Positions 45,901 to 59,639 of a DNA stretch of 64,000 nucleotides are shown piece by piece. A model generated the notes under the pieces. The model saw only the letters and a list, made by a program, of their open reading frames with translations, was not told where the DNA came from and ran no database searches. The first letter of the stretch is position 1; every line of letters begins with the position of its first letter. Position numbers and translations under genes: made by a program. Source of the stretch: Cymbidium sinense (Eukaryota; Streptophyta; Magnoliopsida; Asparagales; Orchidaceae); assembly GCA_021442155.1 (NCBI GenBank), contig CM038214.1, forward strand, positions 135,632,040 through 135,696,039, read 5' to 3'.

Positions 45901-48116
45901 ATGAAAAAAAATACTAAGTAAAATCTTCAAATCAATTAATTCACTTAAAGAGAAATTAACCCTTTTATAGATTAAATCCCCCCACACTTAGCAAATAATA
46001 ACCCTAAAGCGTAGTTAGGATATACTACACAAGCCTTAACACATACACGTTAAATTAAGCCACAATTTCTAGCTTTATGTTAGGATGGTGCATGGTTTGG
46101 TATATGTTTTGTTTTATGATGTATTATTTTAGACCGAATGTTAAAGTGTATGTGTATAGACTGGATGTTAGGCTGATATTAGGCTAATCATATTTTATGC
46201 AGGGGGTCGTGCTTAAGGGTCCACTGTGATAAAAATATAAATGCTTTTTGATTGTGCAGGTTTTTTAGCCTCTAAGCATAACCCAAGTTAGGACAGGTGG
46301 ACTTAGTTACCCATGTGTGGGGTGCTAAGTCCAAATCATTTATATAACTACTTGGGTTTGTATGGTGTGTTTACCTAACACTTATTTTGCAGGTGTAGCT
46401 AGACTTACTTTACTTCTCTCTTAATATAATTTTTGCATTAGGATTAGGATAAGTGTCACGGGGGATTAGGATGAACATTGGTTATAAGTCTAAGTTTTAT
46501 ACACAAAGATGAAAAGTGAAGAATGGATGATGAAGAATGAAGACCCCCCCCCCATAACACTTATCATTTTATAACTGTAATTATTCTTTCATTATACCGG
46601 GGGATGTATAAGGGTAAACGACTACCCACATTTCTTTTGGGTTGTATAAATTCGTGACGCCTCTTATTCTTTTATGATAACTTTATAGAATTATTTGAAG
46701 TTCTATTTAGCTTGTGCATTAGAAATAGCATGTCTTTTCATAGTTTCTTTATGATTGGTGATTGTTGTGTGGCATGGATGCGATTAGGCTCTTAGGATAA
46801 AAATAAATTTTCTATCCCACTAAAAACTCTTAACTAAATTTTAAAATAACTCATAACCTCACATAAAAGCCTAGGAATTAAATCAAGATAATAAAAATAT
46901 TTAGGAACCCCTTTAGCTGGATGATTGTATGTATAATATCATGCATGTAATATTCTTCCACTCTTGTTAAGAGAGGGCTTTCATTTGTGCCAGAGAATAA
47001 AGGCTTAACCTATAAGAGCCTTTGATGGAAAGACACCTCTTTCTCCTTTGATTTGACCCATAATCAATTCTCATGCATTTAGGCATACAAAATTCTATAG
47101 CCTGTGTCAAAATAAGAAGTCCAAAAATAAAATAAAACATGATAAAATTTGCATTAGATTTAAGTCATTATTCATGCCTTTCATGATCTAGTCTCTTAGG
47201 GAGTGGGTTTAAGGACTTAGTTTTTCTTCCAAATAAATAACCACTTAACTATCTTGCAAAGCATATGACTTGCCTACATGGATTTAAAGTGTAGGAGGAG
47301 TTAGCTAGCTGCCACTCCAAGCGGTAATAAGTCCAGCAGTCGGGTGGCTTACCCTCTCTTGTGGAGGTAAACCATATATCCACTTTCACCTTAGATTTAG
47401 GTTGTGCTTTGGACATCGCTAAAGCTCCATATATTTAGGATCTAAGATTGCTGTTTCCTTTGTGGGCTACAAGCATAAATTCACACCTTTTAGTTATTTT
47501 CACAATCTTGTATTATGGAATTATAAGTCCTAGAGTTATAATAAAAATTCAACTCAAACAAACAAATCTCCTCAAAATTTAAATACATAAAGCCCAACCA
47601 TAGGATAGATTGGAGTAATCAGTAGGTTTCCTAGCATCATGAGCACTCCTACTCATCTTCTTTGGTTTCGATAATAACTCTCCCCTTTTGATCCCTCCCA
47701 TTTGATTTTCTAAAATACAACCAATCCTTTGATAGTCCTATTTTTGAATTCTTTGGAGACAACAATTGCCTACTTTAATAGAGAGTATTCTTAAGAGATT
47801 CATTTTTCTTTAGATATAATTAACTATGGAGGTTTGCCTCTATAGGGAACTTAACGAACCCGGTTTAAATAAACTCTGCTTTACTTTTTCATACAAAGTA
47901 GGGAAAAAATCTCTGGAATATTCGAAGACCCATCATGCCTTAGGGGTCCTTATTAGGTGATTAGGTCTATTATAGGGTAGTGACTTCTATCTCTCGAGAT
48001 AGTACACTATTCTTTAATGTAGTACCTGATCACCAAAATAAGTACATTCTCGGATCTGCGTGGTGTCCCCTCATATATATACAACACACAAATACAAAAA
48101 CCAAAAATAAACACCA
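39913..48116 (+). repeat. 5' LTR of element B (8.2 kb)
   Basis: The start TGTTGACCTCAC aligns with 25106 in element A with no similarity before it, and the end AACACCA (48110-48116) matches the LTR end of element C (reverse strand, 48856). A damaged primer-binding site follows. It has the TTGAC-rich region (41020-41960), two copies of an approximately 240-bp tandem unit (cores at 45107 and 45348), a G-run (42481-42491) and a C-run (46539-46549). No gene is seen. The bases before it, AAGAC (39908-39912), are the target-duplication candidate; B's other end is outside the window. Confidence 0.8.
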
Positions 48117-48855
48117 TATATTTCTCTGGCTGGGGATGATTCCTGTCTCCATCTCTAGTAGACGATTGTTGTCTCCAATCATCGATAGTGGACTTGCATT
48201 TCATGTGAGCCCGAGACTATCTTTTCTTCCATTGGCACTTAGCTTATTTCATTCTTAAGCAAAGTTAGCCAACATTTTTTAAGTTTTAGGACCTTGCCCC
48301 GTGTAGGTCTTGAAACCCCTATTGAGATCCATAATAGCTAAAGAACAAAATTTATCAATGAAGGGAGAGATAATAAAAATTTAGGACATCCTCACCACTA
48401 GCTTGGTGAGGCAAGGTTCATCATAACATTTAAAGAAAACAAATTCTTTCACAAAATGTCACTTTCTAAAAGCACTTCTCTTTGAAAATAGCCATCTTTA
48501 TTCTACATACTCAAATTTATTGAATGAAGATACTACTTTCAAATCATAAAATATAAAAATTGAAGCTTCAATCAGATTCCACATATGTTGGAGTTGAAGC
48601 TCCCTTCTTTTCAAGAGCAAATCATGCCATGTTCGATTCCCACCTAAGATATCCAAACTTGTTAAAGTGAGAATCTCTTTTTTTAAATCAAAACATGAAT
48701 TTGACTTTCACTTAACAATTTTAATTTGTTAAGTGGGGGTCACATTTTTAAAATATAAATTTGACTTTCACTTAACAATTTCAATTTGTTTGTCTCATCT
48801 CAAAACATGAATTTGACCTTCACTTAACAATTTCAATTTGTTAAGTGGGGGTCTA
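48117..48855 (+). repeat. Element B leader: damaged PBS and first hairpins
   Basis: This follows B's LTR. TCTCTGGCTGGGGATG near 48124 is the primer-binding region with about 7 nt missing relative to A. The middle matches A's 4535-4740. From about 48505 at least five hairpins follow, e.g. GACTTTCACTTAACA (48703) pairing with TGTTAAGTGGGGGTC (48727-48741), and the same design again at 48811-48853. The leader is cut by element C at 48855/48856. Confidence 0.75.
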
Positions 48856-51800
48856 TGGTGTTTATTTTCGGATTACATTCGTGTGTATATATGTGAGGGG
48901 ACACCACGCTAATTTAAGAATGTACTTATTGAGGTGATCGAGTACAACATTGAAGAATAGTGTACTATCTCGAAAGATAGAAGTCACTATCATATAATGG
49001 ACCTAATCACCTAATAAGGACTCCTAAAGCATGATGGTCCTTGAATATACCAGAGATTTTTTTCCTACTTTACATGGAAAGGTTAAGCAGGGTTTATTTA
49101 AACCATGTTTGTTAAGTTTCCTATGGAGGAAAGCCTCCATAGTTAATTACATCTTAAGTAAAATGAATTCCTTAAGAATACTCTCGATTAAAGTAGGCGA
49201 TTGTTGTCTCCAAAGAATTCAAAGATAGGACTATCAAAGGATTGGTTATATTTTGGAAAATCAAGTGGGATGGATCAAAAGGAGAGAGTTATTATCGATA
49301 CTAAAGGAGATAAGTAGGGAATGCTCATGATGCTAGGAAGCCTAGTGAACATTCTAATCTATCCTATGGTCAAGCTTTATACATTTGAAATTGAGGAGAT
49401 TTATTCATTTGAGTTGAAATTTTATTAGAAATCTAGGACTTATAATTCCATAATACAAGATTATGGAAATACTTAAGAGGTGAGGATTTATGCTTGTAGC
49501 CCACAAAGAAAAATAACTACCTCATATCCTAAATCTAGGGAGCTTTGGTGATGGCCAAAGCACGGCCTAAATCTAAGATGAAAATAGGTATATGGTTTAC
49601 TTCCATAAGAGAGAGTAAAACACCTGACTGTTGGACTTATTATCACCTAGAGTGGAAGCCAGCTAACTCCTCCTACGATTCAAAATCATGTAGGCAAGTC
49701 TTATAATTTTTGCAAGTTGGCTAGGTTGTTATTATTTAAAAAAAATACTAAGTCCTTAAACCCACTCCCTAAGAGACTAGAGCATGAGAGGTATGAATAA
49801 TGACTTAAGTATAATGCAAATTTTGTTATCAAGTTTTATTTGATTTTTGACAATTTACTTTGACATGGGCTATGGGATTTTGTATGCCTAAATGCATGAG
49901 AAATCAATTATGGGCCAAATCAAGAGAGAAAAAGGTGTTCTTCCATCATAGGCTCTAAAAGGTTAAGCCCATTCTATCTAGCACAGATGGAAGCCCTCTC
50001 TAATCATGAGTGAAATAAGATGATATGGTGTTATGAAACATACAACATCTAGCTAAGGGGTTGCTAAATATTTTACTATATTGACTTAAAACCTAAGCTT
50101 TAGATGAAGTTATGAGTTATTTTAAAAGCTTAGTTATGAGTTGGTTAGTGGGATAAATAATTTTTTTTATCCTAAGTGCCTAATCACATCTAGGCCACAC
50201 AACAATCACCAATCATAAACAAACTATAAAAAACTTGATTTTCTTAATGCACAAGCTAAAAAAATTATCAAATAATTTTATAAAGCTATCACAAAAGAGT
50301 AAAAGACTGATGCAGTCAGGTACCACTGCACAACCCAAAAAGAAATATGGGTAGCTGAGCCCTACACTTATACAACCTGAATTACAAAAGAATAATTGGA
50401 AATGATGAATGTTATGGGGTATTCATTCTTCACTCTTCTTTTCTTCATTTCTTTACTTTCATTTCTTCATTTTAATTCTTTTCATTTCTTTCTTCCTTTT
50501 GGCTCGATTTGAATATGGTTGCTCCAAAGGCATCACATGGTACATAGACTTGGTCTTATAACCAATGCTCATACTAATCCCCCATAACACTCATCCTAAT
50601 CCTAATGCAAGATTATACTAAAAGAAGAAAAGTAAGTCACAAAACCAAACATACATCAAACCACACACTGCCCTAACATAAAACTAGAAATGGTGACTTA
50701 GTCTAAAGTGTGTGAATTAAAGCTAGTATGACATGTTATAACTAGGCTTTAGAGTTGTAATTTTCTAAGTGTGAGGGATTTAATTTACGGGTGGTTTCAC
50801 TTTAAGTTATTTATTTAATTTGCAAGTTTTAATTAGTGTTTTCTTTCATTTCATTTGGCTTACACTTAATACTAAGTATTATAAAGAGAGGAAAGAGAGG
50901 AATCTCTCTTTCATCCCTACCTTAAATCACTTCTAAAGCAAATTAATTAATTAATTTCAATTAGTGAATGACTTATTACATGCTTTAATTAATCCTAGGT
51001 TTAGGTTCACTCTAAATGACCTTATTCAATAAGAAAGACATCTAAGGATTAATTAGAATGAATTACTATCACATAACACATATTCATTTATTTCTTTCCA
51101 TTATGTATATCATGCATATGAATAAATCCTAAGCATACCTATACATACAATGTAAATCTTAGCACACTTCAATGATGAATGTAAAGAGGCATGTTTGAAA
51201 TTGAAATATTTCATTTAATTTAATTGAGAATGCATGCCTTTTTAATAAAAAAGAGGAATTTTTCATCCATTAGTCAAACACACATTCCCATGTATAAAAG
51301 TCATAAGTGAGTACAACGCCATTATTTTCTACACCAGGGGCGTAAGGTACAAAACCTACTTATGGCTACTTAAAGCCCCACAGCCCCGAGATGTCCAGGC
51401 TAGTATGCCACTTAGATACATGTAGATGTAAGAACAACTATAGGGATAGGAAAATCCATGAAAAGTTGTATTTTATTTACTTAATTTGTGATTCTTATTC
51501 ATTGATCACATCACACATACACATGTAAAAGAGTTTTAAGTGAGTACGATGCCATTATTTTCTACACTAGGTGTAAGCTACAAGACCTACTTAGGGCTAC
51601 TTAAAGCCTCGCGACCTCGAGATGTCCAAACTAATATACCACTTTTCTCAAATACATATGAATGTACAAAAAGGACCACAAGAGTAAGAAATCATGCAAG
51701 GAATTATGTTTAATTTGGTTATGTGATTTATGATCCTTACTTATTGGTCACATCACACATACTCATATATAAGAGTTTTAAGTGAGTACAACGTCATTAT

Positions 51801-54800
51801 TTTCTACACCAAGGGTGTAAGGTACAAGACCTACTTAGGGATACTTAAAGCCTCGCAGCCCTGAGATGTTTAGTCTGATATACCACTTTTCTCAAAAACA
51901 TATGAATGTACAAAAAGAACCATAATAATAAGAAATCATGCAAGAAATTATATTTAATTTGGTTAATATGATTTATATATGTAATTCGAAATCCTTCCTA
52001 AGTCTTGACATGGAGATGTATAGGAATAGATTTAGGCAAATGTTGTGTTCTTTTCAAATGAACTATACATTTACAAATCCTATATAAATCCATACAAGAT
52101 AAGAAAAGAGAACTTCATGTTACATGGCTTATATTATCAACACATGCATGCTTATAGGTATTGACATCACTTCAATTATAGTAATTGATTTATAAGTTTT
52201 TGAAAATAGCTTTTGATTTAGTAGTGATAATAGCCACACATATTTAATTTAAATCAACATGCAATTTGACATAAAAGAAACCATTTCATTTAAGTAATTT
52301 TAAAAGAAATGAATGTATGATTACATATGGGAAGCAACATTTAACATGAGTGGAAAGAAGTAAAACAACACAAGCATGTGATTTCATTCAAATCCAATTA
52401 AGTCTTAAGGACAATCATACTAAACAAAGTCACTTAGAATAAATCAAAGTTTCTTTAATGTCATTTCATTTTGAGTTTTATTTGAGTTAAAGGAAGTGAG
52501 AGAAGTTTGCTGGTCCTAATCCATATTCCCCATGTGTGAGTTAATTTTGGTTTAAGGAACAAGTAATTAAGTAAATTTTATGATTTAATTAGGTTTGGGT
52601 ATAAATTAAATGGATTAATTAACCTTTACCTACATCACCTTAAGTTAATTAACTAATTAATAAAGAACAAACATGATATGCAACCACATGGAAAGTAAAT
52701 TTGCAATGTTCCTACGAAATGAAAGGGGCCTAATGCAATTGGCTCATGATTAATAGTTAATTAAGCTTAAGGGATCTTACTTAATAACTTTTATGGTTTT
52801 CTCACACATGTGAACCAACCATAATTTTATTATCTCCCCCTTTTGGGTTATTGAACACGCAAAGAGCTACCCAATATTAGATTAGAGAAATAGATTCAAT
52901 GGATTAATTAAGTTCATTAATTAGTTAATTAAATTTGAATTAGCCTTAACCAACTAAAGTGAGATTGGCTTAGAGAAAGAGATAAAGAAAAGAGCCTAAG
53001 TTTCAATCCCTAAATCCTTTTAATTAATTGATTAAGGTTCAGATATGATTTGGGTTTCAATTAATTTTATTGATTAATTAATTAAGAGGTGTTAATTAAT
53101 TAATTATTTAAGAGGGATTAGAGAAGACTTAAAGAAAAGATTGGAAGAGGATGCAGATCTGACGTGATTTGAGCCGCGATCATTTAATGGAACGGATGGC
53201 TCGCTCACACCGGCCAAAACCGACGGAAACAAGGAAAAAATGCAAAATCTTAATAAAATTTTGCCCCAATGGGCTCATTTTCATAGCGATTCCTACCGAA
53301 AAACTTTTATTTCATATTGGGATTGTATAAAGTAAAGAATGTTGGGGATTTCTAAGGGAAATCCTAAAATCGCATGAAAACATCACAAAAATATAAAAAA
53401 TCCTAAGGTCGATATGGATTTTTGAAGATTACCTCATCGGGGATGGTTTTTGGTGATGATCTGAGCACACTTTTGAGTGGGGGAAGAAGCCTTGAATGAG
53501 CCTAGATCTTTGCTTTTACTCCAGGATGATGCGTTCTCCAATCGCCGCCACTTCCTCACCGAAATCCACTTATTTTTAGTGTTTTTCTCCACAAACTCAA
53601 GTTGGAATGATTGCTAGTTAGTTTGGGAGCTCTAAGGGATGAAAATGAGAGGAATAGAATGAGTTTTGCTGCTTCTATCTCTCTTAGTTTGAATGTGGCC
53701 GAAAATCCACATTTTCTTTGAATTTTTGGCTCCAAAATGTTGTCATTTGGCTTAGGGTGGTTGGGAATGAAAGGGAATCATCCTAGGTGGCTTATTTTTG
53801 TTGGCTAAGACATTCAAAGTGGCTGCCACGAAGGGAAAATGGTCGTGCTAGCAAAAGAGAGATGGGAGTCCTTCATGCCAAGTGTTCCGATGGGAGAGGA
53901 TCGGTGATTTCACCTCCCTATGAGTTATGGCTGCCCCAACCATTCCTTCAGTTAGAAAATCAGCATCCTTAGTGCCTATGTGGACCAATGGATGAGTGCC
54001 AATTGACCAAGAAAAAGAAATGACCACTTGGGCAAGTGTCTTTTCTCATGGGATGCCCTTGACCCAAGGGCAAAGTGGTCATTTGGCATTGAATTTGATT
54101 TGAACAGATTTGAAATCAGTCAAAAGTAAGTTGGATCAAATTTCATGCATTTGGAGTTCATTTGATTTAATTTAGGTCAATTTGATCCATTTGGATAAAA
54201 GTGGGTCAAAATGGGTCAAAATAGGTTAGGTTGACCAATTAGTCAAATTGGGTGAAACCAATGGTTGGGTCAAGTTTAATTGATCATTTGAAATATATTG
54301 GTTCAATTAGTTTCAATCAATTTGGTTTAGTTTAGATTTTGGCCAATTTGATCCTTAAGGTCAATTTGGGCTCAGTTGATCAATTTGACCCAATTGACCA
54401 AATTGTCTTGAATCATGGCTTGGTCTATGTTTGGTTGATCATTTAGAATATATTATAGGCTTTGTTTAAGTTCAATTTGGATTTGATTGGGTTTTAGGTT
54501 GATTTGACCATTAAGGTCAAATTGGGCTAAATTGGGTTAGGTTGACCAATTGGTCAAATTAGGCTTAATTGAGATTTTGGTCAAGTTCAATAATCAATTC
54601 GGAGTGAACTTGAGTCATTGGTGCAATCAATTTGGTTTAAGTTGTAATTTGACTAGTTTGTGTTCATATGGGTTAAAGGGTTGACTTGGTGCAATTGACT
54701 TGGTTTGACCGACATACAATGATCAATACACTTTGATTTGAATTTATTGGTTCATGTAGGTCATTGGCCACTTTGGGTCAAGTGAGCATTTAAGTTGGTT

Positions 54801-55240
54801 TGAGTTGGGTTTGATGAGTTTATATATGGATTTGAGGTTGACACTGTAATTGGTTTATGTTCAAATGAGTTTTGGGTATTTCAGTATTGAGTGATTTGAG
54901 TTGACTTGAATTTGATTTGATAATTATAGTTTATGTTTATATTTGGAACAATGATTGAAGAAGTGATTGAATCATGAAGAAATCCATGGGTTTTGAGTTA
55001 ATTTTGGTATCATTTAGCCAAGTTCAAGAATTTGGCTAAAAGGGCTAAAATTGAGAATTTGACTTGATTTGGGTTTCAATCATTTGGATTTGATTTATGA
55101 TTTGGAATTTAATTGGAGATTGAATTTGATAATTTTAAAAATCAATTGAATTGGGGTTGATTTGAATTTGGTTCAGGCTATCCCTTCCAAGTCAACCCTT
55201 TGGAATTTAATTTGGAGATTGAATTTGATTTGAATTTAAA
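48856..55240 (-). repeat. 3' LTR of element C
   Basis: Reverse complement of the B LTR over nearly its whole length; the left boundary is exact (…CACCA on the minus strand). The right boundary is approximate. Similarity to B's 40260 region is clear at 55130-55200, but the first roughly 300 bp of the LTR (TGTTGACCTCA...) are not found, so the LTR start is deleted or diverged. It has three tandem copies of an approximately 240-bp unit (cores near 51401, 51640 and 51885) against two in A and B, and the TTGAC-rich region at 54120-54820. Confidence 0.78.
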
Positions 55241-57280
55241 AAATCCACTAAGAAGGGGCTAATATTGGCCTAAACCTATCTTAGATTTACAAATCGAAAG
55301 GGATAGTCTACCACCATTAGGTAAGACTATCTAAACTAAGGGGTGCCATTCGATGTGTAATGGTCAAGTTAGGAAGAAAGCGCAGGGACTCACATCCTCC
55401 TACACAAGGAGCCATTGGGGCGATCGGTTGATAGCACAACAAATCGAACCTGACCTAAGGTGACTATTTGAGTGAATACCAATGTGGACTCACATCAACT
55501 CAAGGATAGTCAAAATTAATTCAATTTGGGATGGACCCTATAAGTGTGCGATGGATCTACTAAGAAGGAGCAAATATCAGCCTAGACCTGTCTTAGGTTT
55601 ACAAATCTAGAGGGATAGTCTACCGGTCGTGGGGTAGAGTTAACCAACTAAAAGGGTGCCTTTCAATGTGCAATGGTTGAGTCAGGAAGAAAGCGTGAGG
55701 ATGCACAACTTTCTACACAAGGAGCCACTAGGGTGATCGGTTGATAGCACAACAAATCAAACTCAACCTAAGGCTACCCGTCGATTTGTGATGGCTGTGC
55801 TAGAAAGAATGCATAATAGACTTATATATTTCAGAGCAAAGATGATTGTCGGGGTGACTCATTGGTGGCAAAACAAGTCGAACCTGACCTAAGGGAGACT
55901 ATTGAGAGAGTACTAATCCATGGACTTTTCTTAACTCAAAATTGTCAGGCAATTCCTATAGGGAGTTTTGCTGACACTGCTTTAAAGATAGGATGCCAGC
56001 TTGGGAAAGAGGCTGCTGGGGGCTTGAATTCCTAATCCACAAGTTAATATATATTTTGTTTGGTTTGTTATCATGGACCCTGCTAGTTTGCAAGGGACCT
56101 CACTGAAAAGGAGCTCATATCAGCCTAGTCTTATCTCAGACTTACTGGATAAAGGGAGAATCTGCATATCCGTAAGACAAATTCTCCAATCACAGGGGTG
56201 GTTACTAGGAAAGAGGTACTGTCCAATCCAAAAGTAACTTGGGTAGTGTCTAAATGGGGTCGCTAAGGACGTGATCCAAATAGAGTGCCCGTAGTGGAGG
56301 TGCCGTTGGGGGCATTATCTAAAATCCTGTAAAAGAAAGCCTATAGGTATATGGTGGCCAACTCAAGGAGAAAGCGTGGGGACTCACATCTGCCAAGAGT
56401 GGTGTATCCACCGGGTGGGTTGTCGTCAGCATGATGATAACCAACTAACCTAAGGTGCTCGTCAGATTGCGATAATCAGTCTAGAAAGAAGGCGTGTAGG
56501 CTTACATCTCCCTAAAGTGGAACTGATCGCCGGGATAGTCTGTCTTCGGCTTGACAGGGGCTATTCGACCTAGGGAGACTACTAAGCAAGGAGTCCTATG
56601 TAAGGACTAAACCCAAGCTTGAAGTAGTCAAGAGGAAGGGAGCCACTAGGGGACTTATCCTAAACCTCAAATATACTCGACCTAGTCAGTGTATGATGGC
56701 TAGTTCAAGAAGAAAACATGTAGGAATACATCCTCTTAAATAAAGTCAATATGGGGTAGTTTACTGGCTACGTAGTAAGGCCTACCAAACTGACAAGGTG
56801 CTTGTTGGTTTTCAAAGGTTAAGTCAAGAAGAAAGCATGGAGACTTACATCTGCCAGATAAGTGACCACTGGGGTGACACATTAACAAGGTAGCATATCG
56901 GCCCGACCTAAAACAGTTAATGAGTGAGTGCCACAGGGGCCTTGCTCCTATATCAAAATAGCTTGAGATAAAAGATATGTGTTTGTTTGTATTGTAAAAG
57001 AGGGAATAGGATGCCGCTTGGGCTCTCTTACACTTAACTTAGTTGTACTAGTCAAAATAGGATGCCTTTTGGGTTCTCTTACACCTAACCTAGTAGCACT
57101 GGAGGATCGTTTGTAGTTTGTAATTTGTGTTTGTGTTGTGGAGGGATAGGATGCCTGGGTTCTCTTACACCTATCCTAAACACATAATGGTGGATTCACA
57201 AGCAAAATATATTTCTAACACATAAGAGATGGAATTTGATATGAAAAGGAAGTTTATTGATGATTATTTTTGAACAAGAT
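55241..57280 (-). repeat. 3' UTR of element C with tandem repeats
   Basis: Corresponds to 22077-25105 of A. Units of about 310 bp are seen near 55245 and 55555 (shared phrases GCCTA(A/G)ACCT(A/G)TCTTAG.TTTACAAATC and GGGATAGTCTACC), then looser repeats of GGAAGAAAGCGTG..GACTCACATC phrases. Close to pol, short GGATGCC..GGGTTCTCTTACACCTA units match A's 22190-22440. Non-coding. Confidence 0.7.
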
Positions 57281-58450
57281 TTATGTATAGCATTTCTTTA
57301 AGTAGAGCCCATTGATTGGAAGCATCGAGCGCTCTCCCTTACAATTTAAAAGTTGATAAGATCCTCCTTGGTAGGCCTTCTTTATGGTAGAAGGGCCTTC
57401 CCAAGTTGGTTTAAACTTGCCTCCCATCTTTCGACTAGCAACAATTGGTTTCCTTAGAACTAAAACAAGCTCTCCTACTTGAAAATCTCTAGGACAGACC
57501 AACTTGTTGTGAGCTTGAATCATTTTAGCTTTGTACAACTCGAGTTGGCATGCTTGGAGGCATCTCTCCTCCAAAGCTTTGAGCTCTTCCAACTGCAACT
57601 TGGCATTCTGCTCCATTGTGATCTTACTACCCATAATTATCTTTAATGATGGGAATTGGATTTCTAATGGTTGAAATGCTTCAGACCCATACACTAAGGA
57701 GAAAGGGGTAGATTGAGTTGGAGTTCTGTATGTGATGTGATAAGCCCACAAGGCTTCAACTAACTACTCATGCCACTATCGCTTGTTGTCATCGAGTGTC
57801 TTCTTTAGTATTTGGATGAGGATTTTGTTGAATGCTTCTGCTAGACCATTTGCTCTCAGGTAATAGATGGTAGAGTATCTCCAATCTATGATGTGTATCT
57901 AGGTAAAGCTATTAATTTTAGTGCTCTTGAATGCAGTACCATTATCAGATATAATTCATCGAAGTACCCCAAACCTATATACGATATGATTCCTGAAAAA
58001 TTAGAGCACATGCTGAGCTATGATCTCTCTAAGTGGGATTGCCTCTGCCCACTTGGAAAAGTAGTCAGTGGCAGCTAAAATGAATCGGTGACCCTTGGAA
58101 GAATGAGGATCGATCGGACCCACTATGTCACTACCCTAACACTCAAATGGCCATGAGGCCAATGTAGGATGCAGAATGTTGGGTGGTTAGTGTAGGACCA
58201 CACTGTGCACTTGACATTGGTGGCATCTCTTAGCTACATCCATGCAGTTTGTGATCATCGAAGGCCAGTAGTATCCTAGTCTCTTAATCTTGGCTTTCAT
58301 CTTCAGACCGGATTAATGCACTCTGCATAAACCTGAGTGTACCTCGGTCACGATCCTATGAGCTTCATGTTTGTCTAGACAATGTAACCACATATGAATG
58401 AAAGACCATTGACACAAGGTGCTTCCTATGAGAGCGTAGGAAAGGGCTCT
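57281..58450 (-). pseudogene. Element C integrase domain, broken
   Basis: The N-terminal zinc-binding region is better kept than in A: EVHSGLCRVH and, further on, RCHQCQVH (58230-58345, minus strand) supply the HHCC ligands, with IKRLGYYWPSM between. The core has KWAEAIPL-type and IISDNGTAF-type strings in several frames (57890-58075). The C-terminal part is open at 57281-57751: WAYHITYRTPTQSTPFSLVY, VGELVLVLRKPIVASRKMGG and WEGPSTIKKAYQGGSYQLLN, ending LYLKKCYT. Stops separate core and C-terminus. Confidence 0.82.
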
Positions 58451-58639
58451 CTACTTCACCTGGTGTGCTAGTGATTTCTCTTGAGGTAGTTTGCCTATAT
58501 TTAAATAATCCATGAATGGTTGGCTTCAATGTAACTCCTTGTCCTTTTTGGCAATGATAACCTCCCCTTCAAGAGAGAATCTCTCGATGAGTTCAGCATC
58601 AACAAGTGATAAGACTTATCTATTTTAGACTTTTATTGG

Positions 58640-59115
58640 AATGGACTCATCTTTAGGACATGTCAACCCTTTGGCAAGCTTGGCTAATGAATCTTCTATT
58701 GCATTCTCTCCTCGAGGAATCTTGTAGATTGTAACTTTTGGTATTTTGGCCAACAACTCTATAGTGTACTTGTGATAATGATGGAGCTTAGGCTTTAGAA
58801 CTTTGTAGGACCCAGTGATTTGGTTGATGATGAGCTGAGAATCTCAGAAGATGTTGATACTTTGGACTCATAGTGTAATGAATAATTCCATATCGGCAAT
58901 TAGAGCCTCATATCAAGCTTCATTGTTGGTGCATGTGTTGGAAAGATGATATGAGAATCTCATCACATTGTGATCCAGAGTTAGGAGAACTATTCCTATC
59001 CCTGCCTTTCCTGGAAGAGTAGATCGTGATTCTTCTCCTTTTTTGAAAGGAAGTTGCACCATCAAAATACATCTTATAGCGGTGAATGATAGTGTCCCCT
59101 AAGTTCATGATTTGT
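58640..59115 (-). pseudogene. Element C archaeal-type RNase H, broken
   Basis: The first block is kept better than in A: MNLGDTIIHRYKMYFDGATS (59108 downward), with the first catalytic Asp in FDGATS. Frameshifts follow in the GxGI block; the NEVEYEA block and the GDSQL block fall in other frames near 58920-58820, and a VPCAENVVADALAK-like end lies near 58690. The domain order relative to RNase H and integrase is the same as in A. Confidence 0.72.
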
Positions 59116-59288
59116 TCATCGGGGAGGTCCTCATTAAGCAGGGAATCAATAGGAAGTGTGTGCTACTAAGAAATCTAATAGTGCCTGTCCTTTCATCACA
59201 CGGAGGGGTACAAATGTGATGTCAAACTGTGACAAAATTATGGACCAACATACCAACCGTTTGATAGCGTCAACTGTGTCATGAGATG

Positions 59289-59522
59289 TTACAGTGTATT
59301 TATTCTAGAGATCAGGTTCACTTTATGAGAAAGCATGCAGTGTCGTAGCTTTTGTGATGCAAGGATTAAAGCTAGACAGTATTTTTCAATAGGTGGGTAG
59401 TTTGCCTCAGCAGGAATTAGACGATGACTGGGGTAGTAGAGAGCATTTTTCTTCCCTTCATCATTGGTTTGAGCCAAAAAAGTATCAAGGGAGTCATCTA
59501 ATGCAGTGGTGTAGAGGATCAA
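59289..59522 (-). pseudogene. Element C RNase H domain (RT-attached)
   Basis: Open frame of 77 codons: ILYTTALDDSLDTFLAQTND, ALYYPSHRLIPAEANYPPIE and KYCLALILASQKLRHCMLSH, matching A's 19950-20160. It is disconnected from RT by stops. Confidence 0.82.
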
Positions 59523-59639
59523 CGGCTTGCCCAGGATAGGGCTACTAGAACTGGTGGTGTCATCAGGTAGTGCTTGATGTCTTCAAAAGTATGTTGGCAC
59601 ATATCATTTCACTTGAACTTTATGTCCTTTTTAACAAGT

